Source: Lentimicrobiaceae bacterium (lineage in GTDB: Bacteria > Bacteroidota > Bacteroidia > Bacteroidales > UBA4417). Taken from it: DNA of 58,166 bases. The notes beneath the pieces are model-generated. The model had not been told where the DNA came from, ran no database searches, and saw only the letters and a program-made list of their open reading frames with translations. The DNA is taken from assembly GCA_028697555.1 (NCBI GenBank), contig JAQVEX010000007.1, positions 1 to 58,166 on the forward strand. Reading direction: 5' to 3'. A program made the position numbers and the translations under genes. Positions 45,672 through 53,770 of this stretch are shown here, one piece after another (position 1 is the stretch's first letter; every line of letters starts with the position of its first letter).

Positions 45672-45913
45672 TTCGGGGTGCGTGTTGCGTGTTGCGTGGT
45701 TCGGGGCAATTAGCAATTAATAATTAACAATTAGCAATTAATTTTTGGCTTTTAGCAAGGTCTAGCCCCGAAGTTTCGAGACTAACAGCTAACAACAAAA
45801 GGCACTTCTGATTTCTAACTTCTAATTTTATTCAGCTAAAGGCGACTTCTGATTTCTAACTTCTAACTTCTAATTTTATTCAGCCAACGGCTAACAGCCA
45901 ATAGCTAAAGGCT
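45672..45913. repeat. Heptad-word array 13 (GTTGCGT, CAATTAG, AACTTCT, TAGCCAA families)
   Basis: Words of four families: GTTGCGT, GTTGCGT; CAATTAG, CAATTAA, CAATTAG, CAATTAA; AACTTCT and GATTTCT repeated in two near-copies (about 45800-45830 and 45845-45880, each ending TAATTTTATTCAGC); then CCAACGG, CTAACAG, CCAATAG, CTAAAGG. It fills the whole space between convergent DUF1573 and queD, touching one stop codon and 3 bp from the other. Confidence 0.85.
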
Positions 45914-45914
45914 A

Positions 45915-46364
45915 TCAAAGATTATCCTCCGCCCACCATTCAGCATACGAGGTAGCGGTTTCGCTCAGTTTTAGATGATGAAGTTTTACGTTATCGGGTA
46001 ATTTTTGAGAAATAATTTTTGTAAAATCTATCAAAAGGTTTTCGCTTGTGGGTTGATACGGGACGTAAATTACTTTAAATTCTTCCGTTGATATTTGTAA
46101 TGAAGTATCGTTTTTATAATCGTGTGATAAAACTAATGCATGATTGAATTTATCGACAATAGCTGTGTTTACTATTCGCTTTAGGTCGGAAAAATCTATA
46201 ACCATTCCGTATTTCGGATTATTTTTGTCGGATATGGGAGTTCCAATAACGGTAACTTCTAATTTATACGAGTGCCCGTGAATGTTTTTACACAAACCGT
46301 CGTAGCCTTTTAGTGCGTGCGCTGTTTCAAAGCTGAAAATTTTTGTTACTCTGATTTTGTCCAT
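45915..46364 (-). CDS. queD: 6-carboxytetrahydropterin synthase (QueD family)
   Basis: The 149-residue enzyme acts in the queuosine/7-deazaguanine pathway. The zinc ligands His16, His29 and His31 (FETAHAL and NIHGHSY) and the catalytic Cys25 (GLCKN) have the C-x3-H-x-H spacing of QueD. The C-terminal E in LKLSETATSYAEW fits the substrate-binding glutamate. It is the last gene of an operon behind endonuclease I (17 bp) and the MntP-like gene. No other queuosine gene lies in the window. Confidence 0.92.
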   Translation of the reverse strand: MDKIRVTKIFSFETAHALKGYDGLCKNIHGHSYKLEVTVIGTPISDKNNPKYGMVIDFSDLKRIVNTAIVDKFNHALVLSHDYKNDTSLQISTEEFKVIYVPYQPTSENLLIDFTKIISQKLPDNVKLHHLKLSETATSYAEWWAEDNL

Positions 46365-46381
46365 ATTTTATTATTTAATGC

Positions 46382-47467
46382 CTACAAAGATGAGGTTCTG
46401 ATAATTTTTGTTTGGTAAATTGAACCCTTAACCTTATCGATTAGTTGTATCAAATACACGCCTTCGGGAATTGAACTCAAGTTGATACTACCTTTGTTTA
46501 ATTCAAAATCAACATTAAAAGACATTTTCTTTCCATCTACCGAAAACAAAAATATCTCAATATTATCTCCTTTTATATTTATATCGAAAGGCAGATTTAT
46601 GTTCACTACGTCGCAAGTTGGGTTTGGGTAAACGGTAAGGCTGTTTATTCTTGCATAATATTTACCGAAGCCTAAATCTTCTCTCCAAATCATTTCAACA
46701 AATTCGGGGTGGTCGATAAAGGGATTTCTGTTGCCTTGTATAGCGTAAACGGCATTATTTCTATCGATTTCTTTTTGCGAAACCGGATCGTCTTTTGCCC
46801 AATCTCTCATCATTTGCAGTGCCCAAGGTTTTAGCTGAGAACCGTTTACCATAGGACTCCCGCTCCAGCCGCCATCTTCCTTATAGTATCTGGTAGCCAT
46901 GTAAAAGTAGGTTCTTGCCAAATCGCCTTTGTACTCGTCTATAGGTTCAAACACCGTACCGTTGTAGCCATTTATACAGCTGTTACCAACTTTGGAACCG
47001 TTGGTCGATGTCCACGTTGCACTGCTGACTTCGCCGTAAGGATAATTACTTCTTCTACCGTTTACGTAGCCATCGGTAGGGTATAGGTGAAACAAATCGG
47101 TGTACATTGGATAACCTTCGTTGAACCAACTTTTAGGGAACGAGTGCTCGCGGTTGTAACAATCGCCTTCGCCGGAATAATTGCCGCATTGGTCGTTACC
47201 GAAAGTGTATTCATATTGCGGAGTGCCGTTGGGTCTGTCGGAATACATATCCCAAACCTTACCGTTTACCTTTTTGTCGGTAGTTCTAAAATGTGTCCAT
47301 AGCGATTGATACGATTGCACTTCATGATTTTTGATAATATCGTGAAGAGCTTGTTGCAGTTGCACTCCGTACTTTCCCATAGCATTATTGTAGTATCCTG
47401 CAGGAGCCTGAGCAAATGAAACAAAGCCGGCAATTATGAGTGCAATCAGTAATAAATTTGTTTTCAT
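46382..47467 (-). CDS. Secreted endonuclease I (EndA/NucM family) with T9SS sorting domain
   Basis: The 361-residue protein has a signal peptide (ending SFAQA). The EndA/NucM domain covers ~25-265, with the catalytic stretch CYNREHSFPKSWFN (His as general base) and the following TDLFHLYPTDGYVNGRRSNYPYGE with a metal-binding Asn/Asp region. The C-terminal sorting domain starts TVYPNPTCDVVNINLP and ends KIIRTSSL. It is exported and attached or released by T9SS, where it would degrade external DNA, perhaps as a source of nucleotides or phosphate. It is the middle gene of a three-gene operon. Confidence 0.92.
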   Translation of the reverse strand: MKTNLLLIALIIAGFVSFAQAPAGYYNNAMGKYGVQLQQALHDIIKNHEVQSYQSLWTHFRTTDKKVNGKVWDMYSDRPNGTPQYEYTFGNDQCGNYSGEGDCYNREHSFPKSWFNEGYPMYTDLFHLYPTDGYVNGRRSNYPYGEVSSATWTSTNGSKVGNSCINGYNGTVFEPIDEYKGDLARTYFYMATRYYKEDGGWSGSPMVNGSQLKPWALQMMRDWAKDDPVSQKEIDRNNAVYAIQGNRNPFIDHPEFVEMIWREDLGFGKYYARINSLTVYPNPTCDVVNINLPFDINIKGDNIEIFLFSVDGKKMSFNVDFELNKGSINLSSIPEGVYLIQLIDKVKGSIYQTKIIRTSSL

Positions 47468-47481
47468 AATATATTAAGCGT

Positions 47482-48039
47482 TTATAAAAAGAAAATAACA
47501 GTTTGTACAATAGCCAAGATTATAAGTATGAGTCCGGCAATAGGACCAAAGCGAAGTTTGCTTGCAATTTCGGGTAACCTATTACCAATTAGAAAAAACA
47601 ATATTATGCCCACAGTTAAAACACTTCCGAGGATAATGGCGGTTTTGTATATATTAAAAATTAAAACCCCAACTGCAATGGCAATTACAAAAGTAGTAAT
47701 CCCGTCGAAAGCAGCCAATAGTGCGGTAGTCTTGGCTTTTGAAAAATCGTATTTAGGCAAACCTTTAGATGTATTTATTGACGAAATAAACATTTTTAGT
47801 CCGAAAATAATCGTAATCACCAAAAATGTTATGATATTAAAAACTTCGTTTGTTCCGCTAAGTCTGTTTCCAATATTAATTCCCAACAACAGTAAAATCC
47901 ATTGAATTAATATGTACAATACCAATGCTTTGCCAATTGCCCCAAAAGATTTTTTCATATGACTTCCTGCAATTGCAAGGCTATGTCCGAAGTAGAGAAC
48001 TAACGCTAAAGCCACTAAAACAATACTAAAATTATTCAT
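47482..48039 (-). CDS. MntP-like six-pass membrane protein, divergent
   Basis: The 185-residue protein has six hydrophobic segments in two similar halves, the length and layout of the manganese exporter MntP. Similar blocks are GINIGNRLSG and IFGLKMFISSI in the first half, and LLAAFDGITTFVIAIAVGVLIFNI, FLIGNRLPEIASKLRFGPIAGLILI in the second. The Asp of the second half (AAFDG) is kept. The first-half Asp (SMDA in E. coli) is replaced by YFGHSLA. Manganese export is therefore uncertain. It is the first gene of the operon with endonuclease I and queD. Confidence 0.6.
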   Translation of the reverse strand: MNNFSIVLVALALVLYFGHSLAIAGSHMKKSFGAIGKALVLYILIQWILLLLGINIGNRLSGTNEVFNIITFLVITIIFGLKMFISSINTSKGLPKYDFSKAKTTALLAAFDGITTFVIAIAVGVLIFNIYKTAIILGSVLTVGIILFFLIGNRLPEIASKLRFGPIAGLILIILAIVQTVIFFL

Positions 48040-48080
48040 TATTTTTACGTTTTACCAATTGACTACTGTACCGCGAGTAA

Positions 48081-48129
48081 TAAAAACATCTCAATCGGAG
48101 TGGAAATATTATACATTCCGACTGAGATG
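48081..48129 (-). terminator. Rho-independent terminator after tryptophanase gene
   Basis: CATCTCA-a-TCGGA (48087-48099) pairs with TCCGA-c-TGAGATG (48117-48129), 12 bp with one mismatch. On the minus strand it is followed by five Ts (48082-48086). It lies 44 bp past the tnaA stop. Confidence 0.85.
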
Positions 48130-48172
48130 CTACTTGTTTATGCTGTTCGACATTATTAAAAAATGTTCTATT

Positions 48173-49552
48173 TTAAATTTTTTCCAATTTAATGGTAAAG
48201 TGTCTCAAAACAGGAGCTTCGTAAGTTATAGCGTATCCTGTTTTAATGCTGTTTCTGCGTTCAAACACGTTAGCCATAGCTACAGCAACGTAGTTTAGAT
48301 GGTCGTTGGTGTATGTACGGCGTGGTATCGCAAGTCGTAGAAGTTCAAGCTCGGGATATCTATTTTCGCGAGTAACAGGGTCTCTATCGGCGAGAAGCGC
48401 TCCAATTTCAACAGCCCTAACTCCTGCTTCTATATACAGTTCTATACCTAGAGTTTGAGCTTTAAATTGCTCTTTCGGAACTTGAGTTAATATTTTGCTG
48501 GCATCGACGAAAATAGCGTGTCCGCCGTATGGAAGTTGAACCGGAACACCAAAGTCGGTGAGGCGTTTACCAAGCAAGCCTACTTGTTTAATTCTGGAAT
48601 CTAAGTATTCAAATTCGGTTCCTTCGTACAAGCCTTGAGCAATGGCGTTTAGGTCTCTACCGGCAAGTCCGCCGTAGGTAATATAACCTTCGTTCAAAAT
48701 ACTGAATACCGATACTTTTTGGAACAAATCCGGATCGCGCATAGCAACAAAACCACCAATATTAACTATAGCGTCTTTTTTGCTACTCATGGTCATGGCG
48801 TCGCAGTAAGAGTACATTTCTTTAACAATTTCTCTAATGGATTTGTTTTGCTGACCTTCTTCTCTCATTTTAATGAAGTAAGCATTTTCGGCAAAGCGAG
48901 CCGAGTCGTAAAAAACTGGTACACCATATTTTGTAGCCAAAGCTTTTACTTCTTTCAGGTTTTTAAGCGAAACAGGTTGTCCGCCCGACGAGTTACAAGT
49001 AACTGTCATAACAATAAACGGTATGCGCTGTTTATCGCTTTTCTTTTTCAAAACATCTTCCAATTTATTTAAATCGACGTTACCTTTAAAAGGGTGAGTG
49101 TTGGTTGTGTCGAAAGCTTCGTCGATGGTGCAATCGACGGCAAAAGCTTTTCTAAACTCAATATGTCCTTTTGTGGTATCAAAGTGTGAGTTTCCGGGAA
49201 TAAGGTCGTTTTCTTTTACTAGCGTACTAAAAAGAATATTTTCGGCAGCTCTTCCTTGGTGTGTAGGAATAAAATGATCGAAACCTAAAATATCTTTAAT
49301 TGCATTTTTCAGGTTGAAATACGATGATGCACCGGCATAGCTTTCGTCGCCCAACATCATGGCACTCCATTGCTTGTCGCTCATAGCACCCGTGCCCGAA
49401 TCGGTAAGCAAGTCGATGTAAACTTGTTCGCTGCTTAGGGCAAACAAATTGTAATGAGCATCTTTTATCCATTTTTCGCGTTGTTCGCGTGTGCTGGGAT
49501 GTATGGCTTCAACCATTTTTATTCTATAAGGTTCTGTGAAAGGTAATTGCAT
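48173..49552 (-). CDS. tnaA: Tryptophanase
   Basis: The 459-residue PLP enzyme turns tryptophan into indole, pyruvate and ammonia. The PLP lysine lies in MSSKKDAIVNIGG. It is distinguished from tyrosine phenol-lyase by residues recalled from the two families: Asp in HFDTTKGH (Thr in TPL), Ile in RAVEIGALL (Arg in TPL), and His in VLRHFTIKLEKI (Phe in TPL). All match tryptophanase. The gene stands alone with a -7 box 54 bp upstream and a clear terminator. No tnaC-like leader peptide with Trp was noticed. Confidence 0.93.
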   Translation of the reverse strand: MQLPFTEPYRIKMVEAIHPSTREQREKWIKDAHYNLFALSSEQVYIDLLTDSGTGAMSDKQWSAMMLGDESYAGASSYFNLKNAIKDILGFDHFIPTHQGRAAENILFSTLVKENDLIPGNSHFDTTKGHIEFRKAFAVDCTIDEAFDTTNTHPFKGNVDLNKLEDVLKKKSDKQRIPFIVMTVTCNSSGGQPVSLKNLKEVKALATKYGVPVFYDSARFAENAYFIKMREEGQQNKSIREIVKEMYSYCDAMTMSSKKDAIVNIGGFVAMRDPDLFQKVSVFSILNEGYITYGGLAGRDLNAIAQGLYEGTEFEYLDSRIKQVGLLGKRLTDFGVPVQLPYGGHAIFVDASKILTQVPKEQFKAQTLGIELYIEAGVRAVEIGALLADRDPVTRENRYPELELLRLAIPRRTYTNDHLNYVAVAMANVFERRNSIKTGYAITYEAPVLRHFTIKLEKI

Positions 49553-49606
49553 AATATATTATTTTTAAAAAATTATTATTGTAAATGTTGTTTTATTATT
49601 CAGTCG

Positions 49607-49614
49607 CAAAGGTA
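49607..49614 (-). promoter_or_regulatory. -7 box (TACCTTTG) of tnaA
   Basis: The minus strand reads TACCTTTG, 54 bases before the tnaA start, back-to-back with the promoter of the T9SS protein genes. Confidence 0.6.
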
Positions 49615-49689
49615 AACATAATTAAATTAAAACAACTAACTAAAAGTTTATTTTTTTATGCAACACTTGACTTTTGTTCTAAGCTGCTG

Positions 49690-49697
49690 TATCTTTG
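49690..49697 (+). promoter_or_regulatory. -7 box (TATCTTTG) of the T9SS propeller gene pair
   Basis: TATCTTTG lies 64 bases upstream of the ATG at 49762. A TTTTG is 13 bases further up, closer than the usual -33 spacing. Confidence 0.55.
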
Positions 49698-49761
49698 CAA
49701 GATAATAATTAAGTCGGAAACCGCAAAATTATTCTACAGAAACCTTTAAAACAATACGATT

Positions 49762-52092
49762 ATGAAAAAATTAATTTTTAGATTTTTATTAATCTTGGCT
49801 ACATTTTTATTGTATGCCGAATACTCATCTAAAGCTCATGCTTCAAATATTTTTACCGAAGTAGAAAACCCTTTCGGATTTGAAGGCGAATGGACACATC
49901 TCAACGGACCTTATGGAATATCACCGAGAGAAATAGTTGTTGATAGCAATAATAATTTGTACATGATTGGAGGTCGTGGATTACGTAAATCAGTTAATAA
50001 TGGTGAAAGCTGGACTTTAATTAACGGAGATGTGTTTGGTAATTCATTGACACTTGTAGATGACCATACAATGTTGATTGGAGACTGGGGAGGTGCTTTT
50101 CGTTCTACAGACTGCGGAAATACTTGGGATACAATTCTTAATATCAATATTAATTATTGGATTACAGATGTTAAGTCTTTCGGAAATGATATGATATTTG
50201 CGTCTTTAGTTAATTTTTTTGGAGCTGGAGGAGTATATAAGTCGGTTGATGGTGGTGAAAATTGGCGGCTTATCAGTTTTGAATCGGTGTTTTGCTTGGA
50301 AATTGACCAGAATGGTACGTTGTATGCAGGAACTTCAGATAATTTGTACAAATCTGATGACTTTGGTGAAACATGGACACCTTTGCTCAATGATTATGCA
50401 AGTATAGCAGCAATATCAACTGACAACAACGGAAGTGTTATTGCCGTTTCCAATAATGATTATGGGGCAAGTAGGATGTACATTTCAAAAGATTATGGTG
50501 AAACTTGGAGACGTGGCGAATTGATAAAAAAATACATGTATGTAATTCACGATTTTGAAGGAAATGTTTTAGCTGCCACTCAGCATGGCGAACTATTTAA
50601 ATTTGATGCTAATTGCGAGAATTGGACTCTTGAGTTAAAAATATCCACACCACTTCTTTGCATAGCCGAAAATAGCAATCACGACTTATTTGTCGGTGCT
50701 GGCAATAGCTTTGGTATATATAGGAGATTGTATAATAACTCTAGTTGGGAAATTGTTAATGACAGCTTGCCATATCTTGAAATTAGAACAATAGGTCAAT
50801 TTAGTACGGGAGAGATAATTGTTGGAACAAATGGCGGAGCTAGAATAAGCGAAGATGAAGGAGAAAGCTGGCATCAATTCAGTGAAAAATTAGGCAGAAA
50901 AAATATTGTTTCAATGACCATAACTCCCGACGATTACGTGTTTGTGGGAACGTCGGCTACAGGAGGCGGAGGTATTTACAAAAGACATGTTTACGATACT
51001 GCTTGGACTGTAAGCCATCCTCCATACGACTTAGTTTATGCGTTAGCAAATGACAGTCAGGGGGTCTTGTACGCAGGTGCACAATCGAGTGTTAAGAGAT
51101 CACTAGATAATGGTGTTACATGGGAAAACGCCAGTAATGGCATGGCTGGCTGGCATGCGTTTGACTTTGAGTGTGACAATAATGGCAATGTTTATGCTGC
51201 AACTAGTAGTGGTATATATATATCAGAAAATCATGGTGAATTGTGGAGTATATTTGGTTTGCAAAATAAAAATGTTTTACTAATCAAAATTATTGACAAT
51301 TATTTTTATGCTGCCGGCGAAGGAGGAGTGTATCGTAAAGCTTTAGACAGTAATAAATGGATTTCGATAAACAACGGTCTAACTGAATTTCATGTTTTAG
51401 ACATAGAAATTGACGATAAACAAACTCTTTATATGGCAACAATGGGATGTAAAGTATATTATTCCGATGACTATGGTGATAATTGGCAGGAGGCACAACC
51501 TGATATAGCTTGTAATGTTCAAGCCATTAAGTTTTTAAATAATTCAGTTTTTTTTGGGTCTAATTTTGATGGTATTTTTAAACTTTGCAGAAATCTTGAT
51601 AAGTTTAATGTATTTGCCTACGTAAAGCCACCAAATACAGGAACTGTGAGCGGAACAGGTTGCTACAATAAGGGCGAAACTGTTGTTTTATCGGCTCAAG
51701 CAAACGAAGGCTACATTTTTTCCAATTGGACGGAAAACGGTCAAATTGTTTCAACTCAAGAAAATTATACTTTTACTATAAATGAAAACAGATATTTGCA
51801 CGCCAACTTCAAGCCCGCTACCGGAATAGATAATTCTTTACTAATCTCAGCAGATGTTTATCCAAATCCTTTTAATGATAAGATTAGTATAAAAATAAAC
51901 GAAGTTAATCCTCAAAATGTTGAAATTCAACTTATAAATAGTTTAGGACAAACAGTTTATAGTAAAAACCACAAAGTTGCAGATAACGAGATTATTGTAA
52001 ACACTCAATCGCTGCCTGCAGGAATTTACATTTGCCGAGTGTTGTCAAATAATAAACCAATTTCATCAAATAAAATTATAAAAACGAAATAA
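49762..52092 (+). CDS. T9SS-exported beta-propeller (BNR/YCF48-like) protein
   Basis: The 776-residue protein has a signal peptide (first ~27 residues ending KAHA). About ten BNR/YCF48-type repeats follow (~40-620), each with a YKSxDxGxTW-like core such as GVYKSVDGGENWR, NLYKSDDFGETWT and VKRSLDNGVTWEN. Next is an InlB-B-repeat-like segment (~625-690: TGTVSGTGCYNKGETVVLSAQANEGYIFSNW, shortened here to its key words). The T9SS type A domain starts VYPNPFNDKISI. The ligand or enzyme role is unknown. The last ~235 bp are nearly identical to those of the next gene, 45 bp downstream. Confidence 0.88.
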   Translation: MKKLIFRFLLILATFLLYAEYSSKAHASNIFTEVENPFGFEGEWTHLNGPYGISPREIVVDSNNNLYMIGGRGLRKSVNNGESWTLINGDVFGNSLTLVDDHTMLIGDWGGAFRSTDCGNTWDTILNININYWITDVKSFGNDMIFASLVNFFGAGGVYKSVDGGENWRLISFESVFCLEIDQNGTLYAGTSDNLYKSDDFGETWTPLLNDYASIAAISTDNNGSVIAVSNNDYGASRMYISKDYGETWRRGELIKKYMYVIHDFEGNVLAATQHGELFKFDANCENWTLELKISTPLLCIAENSNHDLFVGAGNSFGIYRRLYNNSSWEIVNDSLPYLEIRTIGQFSTGEIIVGTNGGARISEDEGESWHQFSEKLGRKNIVSMTITPDDYVFVGTSATGGGGIYKRHVYDTAWTVSHPPYDLVYALANDSQGVLYAGAQSSVKRSLDNGVTWENASNGMAGWHAFDFECDNNGNVYAATSSGIYISENHGELWSIFGLQNKNVLLIKIIDNYFYAAGEGGVYRKALDSNKWISINNGLTEFHVLDIEIDDKQTLYMATMGCKVYYSDDYGDNWQEAQPDIACNVQAIKFLNNSVFFGSNFDGIFKLCRNLDKFNVFAYVKPPNTGTVSGTGCYNKGETVVLSAQANEGYIFSNWTENGQIVSTQENYTFTINENRYLHANFKPATGIDNSLLISADVYPNPFNDKISIKINEVNPQNVEIQLINSLGQTVYSKNHKVADNEIIVNTQSLPAGIYICRVLSNNKPISSNKIIKTK

Positions 52093-52137
52093 GCATAAAA
52101 ATTCACCTTGTTAGTAACCCTTTAAAACCACACAATT

Positions 52138-53442
52138 ATGAAAAAATTACTACTCCTATTAGCTTTTGCATTAATTTGCATAAGTGCAAAAGCCCAAACA
52201 ATAACGTGGGAAAAGATAAATCTTCCTTATAAGACATGTGTGTACGACATGGTTGTGAACAATAAGGGAGATATATTTATTGTTGCTAAATCGGAAAATT
52301 CTCATGCAGATACTGCTGTAATCCTTCGTTCTACTGACAATGCGACAACTTGGCATGAAGTGTCAAGAATTTGGAATTCTTCAGTGATAAGCATGACCAT
52401 AAATAATAGGCAAGAAGTTTTTTTGTCCAACGGAGGACTTTGGAAATCAGACTCAACCGGTACTATTTGGAACAAATTTGTGGTAGGCGGCATTGATAAT
52501 CTTTCGTATTCTAAAATTAAATGTTTGGGAAGCGATTCGCTACTTGTTCTTGGAGTAACATTAGGAGAAGGCGGTAATAATGATATATTACTAAAGACAC
52601 CTGATTTAGGCTTATCTGTTGACACACTGTATTATGAGCCTCATTGTGCTATGACAATAACAACAGGTGTTGAATTTTATCCACCAAATGATATATTTAT
52701 TGCCATAACTGATTTTCCCATGATGGGAATGTGTGGTGGTGTTTTCCGTACTCAAAATGATGGATTAAGCTGGACTGAAATAGGTTTAAGTGATCAGCAA
52801 ATTTCCGGTGTTACCATGACAGAACAAGGTAACTTATTTATCTCTTCGTGGCAATCGCTCACACCCAATACCAGCACATCAGGTGTATTTATTCTCTACA
52901 GCGGGACTGATACTTTTGTACAATGCTTTGACTACGCTTTCATAACCGATGTAGCGGTTAACTCAAGCAGTTATATTTTCGCATCATTTAATACTTACCA
53001 TGGTACTTTTCCTATATACCTATCAACAGACAACGGTAGTACATTTGCACCTTGTTCTGACGAAATGGATGGCATTTTTAGGTTATATTGCGATAAATTT
53101 GATTACGTATATGCTTTCCCCGAACGTAGCGAAAATTTCATTTACAGAACCGCTAGTCCGACAACGAATAACGACGAGAAAATGCTAAACGCATGTAAAC
53201 CAAACGTATATCCAAACCCTTTTAATGATAAGATTAGTATAAAAATAAACGAAGTTAATCCTCAAAATATTGAAATTCAACTTATAAATAGTTTAGGACA
53301 AATAGTTTATAGTAAAAACCACGAAGTTACGGATAACGAGATTATTGTAAACACCCAATCGCTTCCTGCAGGAATTTACATTTGCCGAGTTTTGTCAAAT
53401 AATAAACCAATTTCATCAAATAAAATCATAAAAACGAAATAA
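52138..53442 (+). CDS. T9SS-exported beta-propeller protein, shorter relative of the preceding gene
   Basis: The 434-residue protein has a signal peptide (MKKLLLLLAFALICISAKAQ). Sialidase/YCF48-like repeats (~25-350) include LRSTDNATTWHEV, GLWKSDSTGTIWNKF, VFRTQNDGLSWTEI and YLSTDNGSTFAP. The T9SS sorting domain starts VYPNPFNDKISIK. There is no InlB-like segment. The propeller part is only loosely similar to the 49762 gene, whereas the sorting domain and even the bases after the stop codon are almost identical. Both genes probably share the promoter at 49690. Confidence 0.87.
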   Translation: MKKLLLLLAFALICISAKAQTITWEKINLPYKTCVYDMVVNNKGDIFIVAKSENSHADTAVILRSTDNATTWHEVSRIWNSSVISMTINNRQEVFLSNGGLWKSDSTGTIWNKFVVGGIDNLSYSKIKCLGSDSLLVLGVTLGEGGNNDILLKTPDLGLSVDTLYYEPHCAMTITTGVEFYPPNDIFIAITDFPMMGMCGGVFRTQNDGLSWTEIGLSDQQISGVTMTEQGNLFISSWQSLTPNTSTSGVFILYSGTDTFVQCFDYAFITDVAVNSSSYIFASFNTYHGTFPIYLSTDNGSTFAPCSDEMDGIFRLYCDKFDYVYAFPERSENFIYRTASPTTNNDEKMLNACKPNVYPNPFNDKISIKINEVNPQNIEIQLINSLGQIVYSKNHEVTDNEIIVNTQSLPAGIYICRVLSNNKPISSNKIIKTK

Positions 53443-53568
53443 GCGTAAAACACAAAACTTATTTCATACACACTCAAAAAAAACTACAGCACTAAAATGT
53501 GTTATATTTTGAGGTATTATTACCTTTGTACAATTATAAAAAAGACGAAATGAATATGGCAGAGATAA
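53443..53568. other. Intergenic part before the pbp2 leader array, no gene seen
   Basis: It holds the -7 box at 53521-53528. A 23-codon frame (ATG at 53551) begins in this stretch and reads through the first words of the repeat array. Nothing else supports it as a gene. Confidence 0.45.
53521..53528 (+). promoter_or_regulatory. -7 box (TACCTTTG) upstream of pbp2-rodA-galE
   Basis: TACCTTTG is an exact consensus match. The next supported start codon downstream is that of pbp2 at 53771, giving a leader of about 235 bases made almost wholly of a repeat array. Confidence 0.55.
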
Positions 53569-53768
53569 GGGTTACGTGTTGTCCCGAAATTTCGGGATGT
53601 TGCGAGGCGAACGGTGGATAGTGAATGGTGATGGATGAATAGTGTACGGTGCAAAACACCAAGCACAGACCACCAACAACCAACCACTGTAGCCCACCAA
53701 TCACCAACCACCAATCACTGACCACTATGCCAATTGTTCATTGTTCATTGCTAATTGCTAATTGCCAA
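53569..53768. repeat. Heptad-word array 14, forming the pbp2 leader
   Basis: It begins GTTACGT and GTTGTCC, contains the palindrome CCCGAAATTTCGGG (about 53582-53595), then AGTGAAT, GGTGATG-type words, then the complementary CCACCAA, CAACCAA, TCACCAA, CCACCAA, TCACTGA, and ends GTTCATT, GTTCATT, GCTAATT, GCTAATT, GCCAAAT. The pbp2 ATG follows at once. The GGTG and CACC parts can pair over a long distance. Confidence 0.84.
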
Positions 53769-53770
53769 AT

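Noticed and set aside
48173-49552. Tyrosine phenol-lyase instead of tryptophanase
   Set aside because: The three discriminating positions (Asp in HFDTT, Ile in RAVEIG, His in VLRHF) all match tryptophanase.
53551-53622. 23-codon leader peptide before pbp2
   Set aside because: It mostly translates array words; there is no regulatory codon run or conservation evidence.
53520-53725. 63-64-residue open frames on the minus strand with Trp/Gly/Val-rich text
   Set aside because: They are readings of the GGTG/CACC array before pbp2, open only because the words lack stop codons in that frame.
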